DNA of 64,000 bases, from assembly GCA_964387285.1 (NCBI GenBank), contig CAYLWO010000014.1, forward strand, positions 30,998 to 94,997, read 5' to 3'. Both the position numbers and the translations under genes were made by a program. Numbering within the stretch: position 1 is the first letter of the stretch; each line of letters begins with the position of its first letter. Origin of the DNA: Anaerohabitans sp964387285. Lineage in GTDB: Bacteria > Zhuqueibacterota > Zhuqueibacteria > Residuimicrobiales > Residuimicrobiaceae. This document shows, piece after piece, positions 24,692 to 33,704 of this stretch. Below the pieces are notes generated by a model, which was given only the letters and a program-made list of their open reading frames with translations, was not told where the DNA came from and did no database searches.

Positions 24692-25396
24692 ATGAAAAAA
24701 ATATTCTCAATGATCCTGATCGTCGTGCTGATGGTTTCGTTGACACAGGCGGCAGATGTCATCGCTCCCAAAGTCGCCAAAGGCAACAGAGCGTTGCTGT
24801 TCAGTTTTAACGGTCTTGGCGGCATCCTGCTCAGCGGCTTGTCCAGTGTTTTTGATTCCAGCGAAGAAACCGAAGAACTGGTGGGTACAAAAGGGCATCC
24901 GGACCTGAACAACACCATTCTCTATTCTCCGGGCGTGGGCGGATTGTACTATTTTAATATGAATACCGCCCTGCGCTTCGGCGTGGGCTTTGGCAACATC
25001 AAAAGCAATCAGGACAAGGATGGCGATGTTTCCGAGAGCAATTCTATGATCGGCGCGTCAGCCGGTCTGCAGTACCATATTGCCAATGTCAACGCCGTAT
25101 CGATCTACACGGGAGGAGAATTCTATTACGGCGCGCTGAGCAGCACCTCGAAAAACAAAGAGGCCAAAACGGAAAACACCACCTCGTACAGCGGCATTGG
25201 TGTTGCCGGCCTGGTGGGCGCCCAGTTCTATCCCTGGAAGAACCTCAGCCTGGATTTCGAGTATAAACTGGGCTACGCTTCCTTTAAGGCAAGCGGCGAA
25301 ATGAAAGCCGGAGAAGTATCCGATGACTGGGAAGGGGGCTCGACGACGGTGCTGGGCATTTCCAACTGGGGCGTATCGCTGGCGTTTCATTTTTGA
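24692..25396 (+). CDS. Outer-membrane beta-barrel protein
   Basis: 234 residues with a signal peptide (MKKIFSMILIVVLMVSLTQA) and a strong AGGAGG ribosome-binding site. Strands such as 'GVGGLYYFNMNTALRFGVGF', 'SMIGASAGLQYHIANVNAVS' and 'SIYTGGEFYYGALSST' alternate in barrel fashion, and the protein ends GVSLAFHF with a C-terminal Phe. It resembles the small OmpA/OmpW-like 'outer membrane protein beta-barrel' group. It is a single-gene unit with its own promoter and terminator. Specific function unknown. Confidence 0.8.
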   Translation: MKKIFSMILIVVLMVSLTQAADVIAPKVAKGNRALLFSFNGLGGILLSGLSSVFDSSEETEELVGTKGHPDLNNTILYSPGVGGLYYFNMNTALRFGVGFGNIKSNQDKDGDVSESNSMIGASAGLQYHIANVNAVSIYTGGEFYYGALSSTSKNKEAKTENTTSYSGIGVAGLVGAQFYPWKNLSLDFEYKLGYASFKASGEMKAGEVSDDWEGGSTTVLGISNWGVSLAFHF

Positions 25397-25420
25397 TTTC
25401 ACGCTAGTCCGAAAACATGT

Positions 25421-25456
25421 AAAAGCCGCCTTGAATTTAAGGCGGCTTTTGTTTTT
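25421..25456 (+). terminator. Rho-independent terminator
   Basis: AAAAGCCGCC-TTGAATTTAA-GGCGGCTTTT is a perfect 10-bp stem followed by GTTTTT. It lies 25 bp past the stop of the barrel protein gene. Confidence 0.92.
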
Positions 25457-25557
25457 GTACAAAATTGCATAAATGAAAAGGAAAGATTCCAGGGCTATCG
25501 CGTTTTTACAGGGGAAATAGCAATAGTACAGAACAACCATTGTGAAGTAAAATTCAC

Positions 25558-25586
25558 TTGCAAATTAATGGAAATGTTGATATAAT
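25558..25586 (+). promoter_or_regulatory. Sigma70-type promoter for the GNAT/TIR gene pair
   Basis: TTGCAA, exactly 17 bp, then TATAAT. It lies 108 bp upstream of the GNAT-nucleotidyltransferase start with no gene between. Confidence 0.5.
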
Positions 25587-25694
25587 CGGCTTTAGTGGAC
25601 TTGGCAGTGATATCTTTTAGGAATAGTGACATGAATAAGAGAGCTGCGCATCGTTCAATAGTATGGTCTCAAACGTGCAGGTGAAAGTAAAAAA

Positions 25695-27077
25695 ATGAAT
25701 AAAAATCGATCTTTAGCCATCAAATTGCCAACCCCAACCATTCAAATTCGCCCCATGAGACATGCCGACGTGAACTCTATTGCACAATGGATATATTCAG
25801 GCCGGAAAGAACGTGCATTCGCTCATGGCCAAGCTATTGACACTCGATCGTTGCTTCAGTATCAAAAAAGCTTTCTCTCACTTGGCTGGCAATATATGTG
25901 TTTTGTAATAGAAAAAGACGAAAAACCAATAGGCTATTTTGATCTGCAATTTCGGCAGCGGAAGGGTGAAATCCTGGGAATATATGTCTTACCACCATTT
26001 CGCGGAAAAGGCATTGGCAAGCTTGCCATCCGATGGGCGGTTGCATTATTGAAAAATAATAACTGTCGCAAAATTAGTGCACTTGTTTTTGAAGGAAATA
26101 TTCCATCACAAAAAATGTTGGCCGCATCCGGTTTTTTTCGGGTAAAGGATCATCAAAGTCAGGAACAGAATCGAAAAATTTCCAAGTTCATCTATACACC
26201 TACCTCCCATCCGCGACTATCAAAAACAGATTCGTCCTATTTAAACTTGCGCGGCAACAACCTCATCTTTCTGCACGAGGCGGTAGCAGATATCATTGTG
26301 CAGGAAATGCAAAAGGTCGAGGGAGTGCAAATGATCCTCGGACTAGGATCGTTAGCCAGAGGATTTGCGGATGAATATTCTGACATTGATCTTGCCGTTA
26401 TCGGTAGCCTGGAATGCTTTGAACACCTCTGGGTAGGAGAACGTTGGATCGCAGGAATCAGTGTGGATGTTTTTGGTGTTGACCCGGTCGTATCACCACC
26501 CGAGGAATGGGATCTCTCCAGAAAACAGGCTTTCGAGGAGAGTGTTGTACTTTACGCTTCAGACAAATCAATCTTGAAAAAAGTTCGCAAGGCTTTACAA
26601 TTGACAAAAAGCGAACAGACCTACCTGATTGTGGAAACGGTCCTGAAGCTGGGATGGCTAGGATTCAAACCTCCTTCATGGCATAATAAAAAACGATTCG
26701 GTTATCGGTGGTCATTACCGCATGATCTTTGGATAAAAAGAGGTTCCATGGAGGCTGCCCACTCTACGATTGATCAAGCTTTCGATCTGATAATGCAATT
26801 ACTCTATTTGATAAACGGTAAACGGGTCCCCGATATAAAGTGGCGATGGTTCTGCATCAGCAATCTTGATTGGCTGCCGGCGGGATTTATGATAATAGCC
26901 AACCGGCTTCAGGCGATGGAACGAAACAACCATAGTTTCAGTGCTCGGAACAAATTGCTCATGAAACTCGTCACAGAGATTTATACTTTTCTAATCAAAA
27001 AAGAGATAATAACCGGCGATATCTATAGTTTATACTTGACCAAATCAGAGGACTATAATCCAAAATGCTTAATTTAG
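25695..27077 (+). CDS. GNAT acetyltransferase-nucleotidyltransferase fusion
   Basis: 460 residues. Residues about 15-165 are a GNAT fold with acetyl-CoA motif A 'LPPFRGKGIGKLAIRWA' and 'NIPSQKMLAASGFFRV'. Residues about 190-300 are a polymerase-beta-type nucleotidyltransferase: G218-S219 then D230 and D232 in 'GSLARGFADEYSDIDLAV', with D258 as probable third carboxylate. The C-terminus is helical with 'LLYLINGKRVPDIKWRW', resembling the DUF4037-type domain that follows such transferases. Both catalytic sets look intact. The pair resembles antibiotic-modifying enzymes, but substrates cannot be named. It is AT-richer than the flanks and lies 81 bp upstream of a TIR-NTPase gene, so a toxin-antitoxin or defence accessory role is possible. 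Confidence 0.8.
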   Translation: MNKNRSLAIKLPTPTIQIRPMRHADVNSIAQWIYSGRKERAFAHGQAIDTRSLLQYQKSFLSLGWQYMCFVIEKDEKPIGYFDLQFRQRKGEILGIYVLPPFRGKGIGKLAIRWAVALLKNNNCRKISALVFEGNIPSQKMLAASGFFRVKDHQSQEQNRKISKFIYTPTSHPRLSKTDSSYLNLRGNNLIFLHEAVADIIVQEMQKVEGVQMILGLGSLARGFADEYSDIDLAVIGSLECFEHLWVGERWIAGISVDVFGVDPVVSPPEEWDLSRKQAFEESVVLYASDKSILKKVRKALQLTKSEQTYLIVETVLKLGWLGFKPPSWHNKKRFGYRWSLPHDLWIKRGSMEAAHSTIDQAFDLIMQLLYLINGKRVPDIKWRWFCISNLDWLPAGFMIIANRLQAMERNNHSFSARNKLLMKLVTEIYTFLIKKEIITGDIYSLYLTKSEDYNPKCLI

Positions 27078-27090
27078 GCTGGCACTTTTT

Positions 27091-27162
27091 ATGGTTTTTT
27101 TAGACAGCATTACAGATCGATTCCGGCTTTTTCAATTCATCTTCAAGAACACCACAATATGA
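27091..27162 (+). CDS. Possible 23-aa leader ORF overlapping the TIR gene start
   Basis: ATG at 27091 runs 23 codons to a TGA whose bases 27160-27161 lie inside the next gene's ATG (ATGA overlap). The overlap could allow translational coupling, since the TIR gene has no obvious Shine-Dalgarno. The peptide shows no recognisable features and also lacks a clear ribosome-binding site. It may be chance. Confidence 0.2.
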   Translation: MVFLDSITDRFRLFQFIFKNTTI

Positions 27163-29711
27163 ATCACGATATTTTCATTAGCTACGCGACAAATGATATT
27201 CCAGCTGCAACCGCAATCTGCAATCTGCTCGAAAAGAATGGAATACTATGTTGGATGGCGCCTCGAGATATTACACCTGGAAGCGATTGGGCGACCGCTC
27301 TCGTTCACGCCATAAACTCCAGCAAAACAATACTGTTGATCATATCATTCAGCGCAAACAACTCACCTCATGTACTACGAGAAATTGAAATGGCGGTGGA
27401 CTACAAAATTCCAATACTGACCGTCCGGATTGATAATAAGCCGTTTTCTCTGGCAATGAAATATTTATTAAGTACCAGCCATTGGTTTTGTGCTTACGAA
27501 AAACCGCTTGAAGAATACTTTCAGCCTTTATTACTAAACATTCAAAAATCACTTGATAAAACTTTTTCATTAAATGAAAAATTCGAAGATCTGATACTTG
27601 AGGCAAAAAACCGTTTATCGCATCGTTCCGAAGTGACCATTCATCGCCTGCAAGATCAAAAACGATTTCGACCGGAGATATTCGTCGAAAGAATGGAAAT
27701 GAATGTGGTTGTTGACAGCTTCCTCGCCGGCAAAGAGTTGCTTTTGGTGGTCAATGGTCCGCCCGGTTCAGGGAAAACAAGTTGGCTTTGTGATTTAACC
27801 AGGAGGATGCTGTCAAGGAATGGGATAATATTGTTTGAGTCTTACGATCGGTTGATGAACAGATCCTTCCTTGAATTTTTTCAAGAATCCCTTCAACTCT
27901 ACAGTCAAACCACCTGCATTATCGATCAATTAGCACTGGCCCATGATGCCAAACATATTTGCATGATCGTGGACGATTTGAGCCTAAACGGTCATGAAGA
28001 GGACGTCTTGCTTTCATTATTTCAGTGGCTTGAACAAATGACCCACACGTCAACCCTCAAAGTAATCGTCACTCTGAGGACAGATCGATGGAACAAGTTC
28101 GCCTCCCGGCATATAGATTCGATACCTTCGAACCTGGTGCGCAGTATACAAATTCCTCCTCTCGAATACGGTGAACTTGTGGAACTTGTAGACAAACTAT
28201 CGCTGACCGTGGAAAAACAGGACACGGAGGTGGAGGATATCCGCAAGAGATTTGTAGCCAAGTTAAGCAGAAATTATGACGCCTCGGCCAGACGCCCCGG
28301 CTTTGTCGTCACGATCCTGGAGTCCTTTAAAAACGAAAATATGCCGATTCACTTCAGTCCATATCAAATATATACGCAGCTGTATCAACGCCAGGTTCTC
28401 GAAATGGAATCAGACGGCATAGTGAAAAAACCGATCCGTGGAAGGATGTTGAAAAAGATAGCGAAAGCAATGATCGAGACCTCTGAATACATCATGGCTA
28501 TTGAAGATACAAGCATATCAGGCGCCGGCCTTGTTGATACACAAACAGGAGACCGGTCTGCAGATTATACAGCCTTAATAGCTAGTAACATATTAGTAGA
28601 GGTATTGGAGGAATGTGAACTCAAGGTTGCCTTTCAAGACATGAGATTCTTCGAGTTTGTGGGTGCTCTTTCCTACTCGCTTGAGGATGTGGCTGGCGGC
28701 TTGATGGATCTGATCAGCAGATCAAGCAGTTTTCCTCCTGCATTGACTATTTCAGCTTTCTTAGTAGGCCGTCATTGGCATGCAAAGAATAACCACCTAT
28801 CATATGATCTATTACAGGCACTTGATGCATATCAAAGAACGGATATCATAAACGAATTGGCCTCAATTGATCCTTCCTGCTTTCTAAATTTGTATAGAAC
28901 AGAAGTTGAACAAGACAGCGACAAAGCACTCGCACAGTTGGAACGCATCCTTAATGCGGGAGAACCTCGTTTAAGTTTGGAAGCTGTGAAGGTCTTTCTA
29001 GAAAAGATGCCGGCAGAAACATCGCATGTTGCCGAAGCTCAATACATCAAAGCGCGCGCGTATTATGAGATTGATGATTACCTTGGTGCCGAACAGGCGC
29101 TGCAATGTAGAAACACAGTAAATGAAACTAAACGCATGCTTCTTCAGGCAAGCATAGCCGCAGCCAGAGAAAAATTTGATGAAGCAAAAAAACTTTATGA
29201 ATCTCTGATAGACAGGGCGGTGGAAATGCATGATATTGATTTGGCCCAAAGCTATGGGGGGCTCGGGTATGTCTTGTCGCAAAAAAACATGCTACAAGCC
29301 GCCACAGAAAGTTTGCAGAGGGCCATTGCACTTTTAGAATCGAAAGGTGACAGTAAATACCTGGCGGAATCTCTTGGTGATCTCGGCCAGGTTTTTGGTA
29401 AAATGGGTCGATTCAAGGAATCCAGACGTTATTTGGAGGAGAGTTTAAACATTAACAAACGTCTTGGATTTCTAGTCGGGATAGGTGTAGCCGAAGGGAT
29501 GATTGGAGAGTTGGATATTTTAGAATATAACTTTTCTGATGCAGAATCAAGACTTGATCGCTCTCTTGTCATCTCGCGCAGAGTAGGAAATAGATGGCGA
29601 GAGGCTTGGGTATTGCAAAAAATATCAGAGTTGAAAAATGCCCTTGGGCTGCCGGTTGAAGCAGACGACTTGAAAAAAGAAGCCCAAAGGCTTTTTGGAC
29701 ATATACATTAA
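27159..29711 (+). CDS. TIR-STAND NTPase-TPR protein, candidate defence effector
   Basis: 850 residues. Residues 1-130 are a TIR domain ('HDIFISYATNDIPAATAICN', 'LCWMAPRDITPGSDWA'); E75 in 'SPHVLREIEMAV' aligns with the catalytic glutamate of NAD-cleaving TIRs such as SARM1. Residues about 175-400 are a P-loop NTPase: Walker A GPPGSGKT at 200-207, Walker B 'ICMIVDD' at 267-273, sensor-like 'VIVTLRTDRW' at 302-311. A winged-helix-like part follows ('DMRFFEFVGALSYS' near 494), then TPR repeats over about 620-850 ('AQSYGGLGYVLSQ', 'AESLGDLGQVFGKMGRFKES'). Effector-NTPase-repeat is the layout of STAND antiphage sensors: TPRs bind a trigger, the NTPase oligomerises, TIR degrades NAD. No trans-membrane segment. 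AT-rich relative to neighbours. Confidence 0.88.
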   Translation: MNHDIFISYATNDIPAATAICNLLEKNGILCWMAPRDITPGSDWATALVHAINSSKTILLIISFSANNSPHVLREIEMAVDYKIPILTVRIDNKPFSLAMKYLLSTSHWFCAYEKPLEEYFQPLLLNIQKSLDKTFSLNEKFEDLILEAKNRLSHRSEVTIHRLQDQKRFRPEIFVERMEMNVVVDSFLAGKELLLVVNGPPGSGKTSWLCDLTRRMLSRNGIILFESYDRLMNRSFLEFFQESLQLYSQTTCIIDQLALAHDAKHICMIVDDLSLNGHEEDVLLSLFQWLEQMTHTSTLKVIVTLRTDRWNKFASRHIDSIPSNLVRSIQIPPLEYGELVELVDKLSLTVEKQDTEVEDIRKRFVAKLSRNYDASARRPGFVVTILESFKNENMPIHFSPYQIYTQLYQRQVLEMESDGIVKKPIRGRMLKKIAKAMIETSEYIMAIEDTSISGAGLVDTQTGDRSADYTALIASNILVEVLEECELKVAFQDMRFFEFVGALSYSLEDVAGGLMDLISRSSSFPPALTISAFLVGRHWHAKNNHLSYDLLQALDAYQRTDIINELASIDPSCFLNLYRTEVEQDSDKALAQLERILNAGEPRLSLEAVKVFLEKMPAETSHVAEAQYIKARAYYEIDDYLGAEQALQCRNTVNETKRMLLQASIAAAREKFDEAKKLYESLIDRAVEMHDIDLAQSYGGLGYVLSQKNMLQAATESLQRAIALLESKGDSKYLAESLGDLGQVFGKMGRFKESRRYLEESLNINKRLGFLVGIGVAEGMIGELDILEYNFSDAESRLDRSLVISRRVGNRWREAWVLQKISELKNALGLPVEADDLKKEAQRLFGHIH

Positions 29712-29749
29712 AATAGTATAAATAAACTCAGACGGATTAGTTGTCAATA

Positions 29750-31111
29750 CTATCGAGTCATAACGCCTTTCTTTCTATTGCGAATAAAGAACAAAATCCA
29801 CACCGCCAAACTCGCCACCATCCCCCAAAACAGCACAAGCCGGATACAATAGGTCCTTCCCCCTTCGGTCGGATAGAACGAATAGGCCAGTTGCGGCTTG
29901 AACAGATACCGCTCGAGATTGCCGAATAAAAACGTCCGGTCGCGGACAAAACCGGTATAGATATTGCGCACGTCCTCGACGTTGGGCGGACGGCGATATT
30001 TCAAAATGGAATGGGGTGTAAACTCGCTCTTCACCACCGTATTGCACCGGGCGTACGGCACAGTGACAAAGGTGTCGGTGGAGGTCAGTCCCAGTTTTGG
30101 CTGCCATTCCCAATCCACATAGAGGCGCGCCAGCGTGCTGTCAAAGGCGTTGTGCTGATTCAAATGAAATAACTGGGCTGTGTTCAACGCCAGACCGTTC
30201 TTGTCGGTGGCGTAAATATGCGCATGCGACAGATCCACAAACGCCCAGCGATTCTGTTCCCGGATATAAGACTCGGCAAACGCATGCCCGGTGTATACGA
30301 TGGTGTTGTCCTGGGTACGGGCGCCAAAAACAAATCGCGTCGGGACGCCGGCACGGTTCGCCCAGTACACATAAATCTGCGCGTGCTGCGTGCACCAGCC
30401 CTTGCCGCTGCCGCCGGCCATTTCATTATACAGCAGCCAGGGATTCATCCACCGTTCGTCGTCTTTGGGAACGCCGCGCGCGTTCCTGAGTTTGATGCGA
30501 AGATAGCGGGTGAGTTTTTCCATTCGCGCAAAGGTCGTATCGTCGGGCCGGATGCCCACCTCTTCAGTCAGCAGCCGTTCGGTCTCCTGGAGTCCTTGCT
30601 CGCCAACATAATGATAGTCATCAAGCCAGTCTTTTACGCTCATCTGCTCGAACTCGCCGCAAGGCACGTTGCTGCGCACAATATACGCATCGGTGCGGTC
30701 CATGCCCAGAGAGCCGTAGAATTCCCGCGAATAGAACTGCACAGTAATCTCCACTGCCGGGCAGAGGTCGGCCGGCTCTGGCACGAGGCGATAGGTGTGC
30801 AATTGGGCAAAGGTCGTGTCAATGCGGAATGAAGGACTCATGCCGTCGGCGCGTTGCGGATTAGCATTGTCGGTAAAGACCTGCCAGCGTGCCACCGTTG
30901 CAGCGGCCTGCAGGTCCAGTTGCAATCGATTGCGATCAACAACCTGCCATTTGCGGATGGTTGGCACATCCAGAGGATAGTACAAGGTCGCATAGGAAGT
31001 AGGAGAAAAGGAAGATTCCCACTCCCGGGTAAAAAAAACATACAGATTAGCGACCAGAAGAAGCAGAAACAGCAGAGCAAAGAATCGGGTGTTGCATGTG
31101 CGTCGTGACAT
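29750..31111 (-). CDS. Membrane-anchored transglutaminase-like protein
   Basis: 453 residues from the ATG at 31111 (MSRRTCNTRFFALLFLLLLV). A start 12 nt earlier or a TTG at 31204 is also open, and no site has a good Shine-Dalgarno. There is an N-terminal TM helix, a long extracytoplasmic part, and a C-terminal TM helix with a basic end ('ASLAVWILFFIRNRKKGVMT'). The transglutaminase core has the Cys in 'KGWCTQHAQIYVYWANRAGV', the His in 'YTGHAFAESYI' and the Asp in 'WAFVDLSHAHIY'. Such proteins act as peptidases or cross-linkers in the envelope; the substrate is unknown. It converges on the TIR gene with a 38-bp gap. Confidence 0.82.
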   Translation of the reverse strand: MSRRTCNTRFFALLFLLLLVANLYVFFTREWESSFSPTSYATLYYPLDVPTIRKWQVVDRNRLQLDLQAAATVARWQVFTDNANPQRADGMSPSFRIDTTFAQLHTYRLVPEPADLCPAVEITVQFYSREFYGSLGMDRTDAYIVRSNVPCGEFEQMSVKDWLDDYHYVGEQGLQETERLLTEEVGIRPDDTTFARMEKLTRYLRIKLRNARGVPKDDERWMNPWLLYNEMAGGSGKGWCTQHAQIYVYWANRAGVPTRFVFGARTQDNTIVYTGHAFAESYIREQNRWAFVDLSHAHIYATDKNGLALNTAQLFHLNQHNAFDSTLARLYVDWEWQPKLGLTSTDTFVTVPYARCNTVVKSEFTPHSILKYRRPPNVEDVRNIYTGFVRDRTFLFGNLERYLFKPQLAYSFYPTEGGRTYCIRLVLFWGMVASLAVWILFFIRNRKKGVMTR

Positions 31112-31201
31112 GACGATAACCATTTTTTTATTTGTTTGCCAGAATTTAAAAGAGCGTTTGTTTTGCATGAGATCTGACTTGAGTGGTATGTTCTCGAGAA
31201 A

Positions 31202-31234
31202 CAACCTTGCGAAGGTTTACAACCTTCGCAAGGA
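31202..31234. repeat. CCTTGCGAAGG hairpin repeat
   Basis: CAACCTTGCGAAGGTT-TA-CAACCTTCGCAAGG folds into a long stem. It is one of several elements in the 659-bp gene-free stretch 31112-31770, with the repeat at 31272 and the stem-loop at 31513. No gene was recognised there. Confidence 0.75.
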
Positions 31235-31271
31235 TAATGCCAACCGCTCATCACACATCTTGCCAAATAAA

Positions 31272-31336
31272 GGGATTGCTTCACTTCAACGCAGATAATC
31301 CTCCTTGGCAGCTGCAGCGTTCGTAATGACACGGTC
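31272..31336 (-). repeat. Dispersed repeat, copy 2 (inverted relative to 1301-1372)
   Basis: Its reverse complement begins GACCGTGTCATTACGAACG, has GGAGGATTATCTGCG and ends GAAGTGAAGCAATCCC, matching the copy at 1301-1372 motif by motif with a slightly different middle. Confidence 0.75.
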
Positions 31337-31512
31337 TTTTTGTTATTGGGGTACTCATGGCAGTGCAAAATAATAAATCAAATCACACAATTCAAGCAGA
31401 ATATAGAGCGGCTGGGCGACACGGATTAGGCATGACAATTTATTAGGAATTGAATTGCATTTTTTTTATAATGGTTCTGGAACGGAACCGGCATGCTCGT
31501 TGCTACGGAATA

Positions 31513-31541
31513 CCCGGGACAGCAAAAGCTGTGATCCCGGG
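31513..31541. repeat. GC-rich stem-loop upstream of the UROD-like gene
   Basis: CCCGGGACAGC and GCTGTGATCCCGGG pair around an AAAA loop, with TGA bulged. It lies 230 bp before the UROD-family gene. It could be structural RNA, a terminator remnant or a repeat; there is no T-run. Confidence 0.4.
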
Positions 31542-31770
31542 GCTTTAAGATCCGCACAACAATCTCAGGGGGCATCATCCTGAAGCCTGCCGTCATCGAT
31601 ACCAGGAATCACGCTTGACTGTCATTGGCAGGCCGAAGGATCTGTTCGCGTCGCCGTTTTGGCTGCCGTGCTGTGAACAAGCGGCGAACAGATGCTTCGC
31701 CTTCAAAGTTAGAGTAAAACAAAATTTACCACAATAATCACCAACGGATGCATATACCTGGTAATAGCCT

Positions 31771-32877
31771 ATGAATTCCCGCGATCGCGTCTTCACCAGC
31801 CTGCGTCATGAGGAACCGGATCGTGTACCCATCGATTACTGGGCCTCATCCGAAGTGAATGCCCTGCTGTTAAAGCATTTCCACTTTTCCTCGCAGGAAG
31901 AACTGCTCAACCATTTCAATGTGGATTTCCGCTACCTGGCCGGGCCGGCCTACATCGGTCCCAAACTGTTCGTTCACCCGGATGGTTCCATAAACGATCA
32001 CTTTGGCGTACCGCGAAAAACCGTGGCCTATGGCAAAGGTTCAGCCCAAGGAACGTATCAGGAAGTGACAGACTATCCGTTGGCACAAGCGGCCTCTGTC
32101 GATGAGGTTGCAAGTTATCCCCATTGGCCCAAAGCAGAATGGTTTGATTATGACTGCGTTCGGCAACAGGCGCGGCAGGCGTATGAAAAGGAAAAAGTGG
32201 TGGTGTTCATGGGCGATCGGCTCAACCGCTGTGCTCAGTTGAAACCGGCCATGTATGTACGCGGAGTAGAACAGATTCTCATGGATACTCTGATCAATCC
32301 TGAAATCGCTCATACCATTTTCAATAAAATCGCTGATTTTTATGTGCGCTATTGCGAGCTCGTATTGGATGCCGGTGACGGCATGATCGATGTCCTGTTT
32401 ACCGGCGATGATTTCGGTACACAGACCAATACGTTTATATCCGTGGATATGTGGCGGCGGTTTTTACAGCCAGGCTTTAAAAGCTTCATCGAAGCCGGAC
32501 ATCGATACCAATGCCTGGTGGCCCACCATACCTGCGGCAGCATCTATCCACTGATACCCGATTTTATCGATTGCGGTCTCGATATTTTGAACCCCCTGCA
32601 ACCTGAAGTCGAAAATTTAGACCACCAGCGCGTGAAGGAAGAATTCGGTAAAAAACTTTCCTTTCATGGCGGCATTTCAATCCAAAACACCATGCCCAAA
32701 GGTTCGCCGCGCGACGTGATGGGCGAAGTAAAAAAACGTTTTACGTCGTTGGCGCCGCAAGGCGGTTATATCTTTTGCACGGCGCACAATCTGCAGATCG
32801 ATACGCCTCTTGAGAATATCGTCGCGTTGTTTCAGGCTTATTTGGATTATGGCAAGTATGATAAAATACGATCGTAA
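31771..32877 (+). CDS. Uroporphyrinogen decarboxylase-family (corrinoid methyltransferase-like) protein
   Basis: 368 residues starting MNSRDRVFTSLRHEEPDRVP, the usual opening of UROD-superfamily proteins that are not true HemE. Further family marks are 'GDDFGTQTNTFISVDMWRRF', 'VAHHTCGSIYPLIPDFIDCG' (His and Cys suited to a zinc site), 'LNPLQPEVENLD' and 'LSFHGGISIQNTMP'. These features fit MtaA/MtbA-like methylcobamide:CoM or related methyltransferases. No heme genes are nearby, and no corrinoid protein is adjacent. Substrate unknown. In an organism with the corrinoid-dependent acetyl-CoA pathway it may feed methyl groups, but this is inference. Confidence 0.85.
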   Translation: MNSRDRVFTSLRHEEPDRVPIDYWASSEVNALLLKHFHFSSQEELLNHFNVDFRYLAGPAYIGPKLFVHPDGSINDHFGVPRKTVAYGKGSAQGTYQEVTDYPLAQAASVDEVASYPHWPKAEWFDYDCVRQQARQAYEKEKVVVFMGDRLNRCAQLKPAMYVRGVEQILMDTLINPEIAHTIFNKIADFYVRYCELVLDAGDGMIDVLFTGDDFGTQTNTFISVDMWRRFLQPGFKSFIEAGHRYQCLVAHHTCGSIYPLIPDFIDCGLDILNPLQPEVENLDHQRVKEEFGKKLSFHGGISIQNTMPKGSPRDVMGEVKKRFTSLAPQGGYIFCTAHNLQIDTPLENIVALFQAYLDYGKYDKIRS

Positions 32878-32894
32878 ATGACCGATTGATCCTC

Positions 32895-32932
32895 GAAAAA
32901 CAACCTAGCAAAGATTCTTTACCTTTGCACAG
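32895..32932. repeat. Degenerate hairpin repeat after the UROD-like gene
   Basis: AAAACAACCTAGCAAAGATTCTTTACCTTTGCACAGG is a decayed relative of the CCTTGCGAAGG hairpins. It may act as a weak terminator between convergent genes. Confidence 0.35.
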
Positions 32933-32992
32933 GAGAAAACCGTCTTACCTTACCTTTCCTCTTCTGCGTATGGGAAACCGTACTCGAGAGCT

Positions 32993-33700
32993 TTACTGAG
33001 TGAAATGCAGGGCTCGAAGAATGCCCCATATGAGTAGCAGAGTGCCAATAATAAAAAATATCGCTGCCCATTTCATCCAGGTTTTTCGCATCGTTCGCAC
33101 CGTGAGCGTTTGCTCCAGCACCTGAGCTTGCAGATCCTGCATGAGTGCCCGCATGGTACGCATGAGGGGATAATGGGCAATCCGGTTGATGCCATAGATG
33201 AAGCAAAACTGAAATACGGTCATGGCGATGACCAGTAAGGGATTATTGATGCGATACGGCACCTTTCTGTCGACATAGATATTAACCGCAAAGGTCAACA
33301 AAACAACAGACAGGGCGATCACCACATACCATATTTCAAATTTTTCATCCAGCAATTGTAATCGCTTTTGCAGCAGGCTGATAAGCGGAACATCCGCGCG
33401 ATTTGATTCATTGATTTGCTGCAGTAAATACAAACCATAGGCAGCACCAACAAAGCTGACGCAAGCCAGTATCGCTATTATCACAATCATGGTCGGATTG
33501 GACCAATAAGCAGCGATATTCACAATATAAAGGCAAGCGGTCCCGATTAGAACGATCAGGTAGATCCATACAAGCATTTTCATTTGCAGGGACTGTCGCC
33601 TGATGTCAGGCTGCAGTAATCCCTCAATCTGTGCGCGACTCATTGTTCTCTCCTTGTTTTTGCCTTTTTCCCAGATGTTTTCAATAATATCTTTTGCCAT
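32993..33700 (-). CDS. Membrane protein co-transcribed with an ECF sigma factor
   Basis: 235 residues with a short cytoplasmic N-terminus and about five hydrophobic helices (around 45-63, 68-90, 125-143, 155-175, 212-230). A charged segment lies between helices 2 and 3 ('LQKRLQLLDEKFEIWY'). It starts 4 bp after the sigma factor stop, with GAGAGG overlapping the end of that gene. Position and topology suggest an anti-sigma or sensor partner, but there is no recognisable zinc anti-sigma motif (HxxxCxxC). Family not recognised. Confidence 0.7.
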   Translation of the reverse strand: MAKDIIENIWEKGKNKERTMSRAQIEGLLQPDIRRQSLQMKMLVWIYLIVLIGTACLYIVNIAAYWSNPTMIVIIAILACVSFVGAAYGLYLLQQINESNRADVPLISLLQKRLQLLDEKFEIWYVVIALSVVLLTFAVNIYVDRKVPYRINNPLLVIAMTVFQFCFIYGINRIAHYPLMRTMRALMQDLQAQVLEQTLTVRTMRKTWMKWAAIFFIIGTLLLIWGILRALHFTQ

Positions 33701-33704
33701 TGCA

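Noticed and set aside
31455..31472. TTGCAT followed by TATAAT upstream of the UROD-like gene, as a fourth promoter of the leader family
   Set aside because: The spacing is only 6 bp, and neither GGCATGAT nor a T-run terminator follows.
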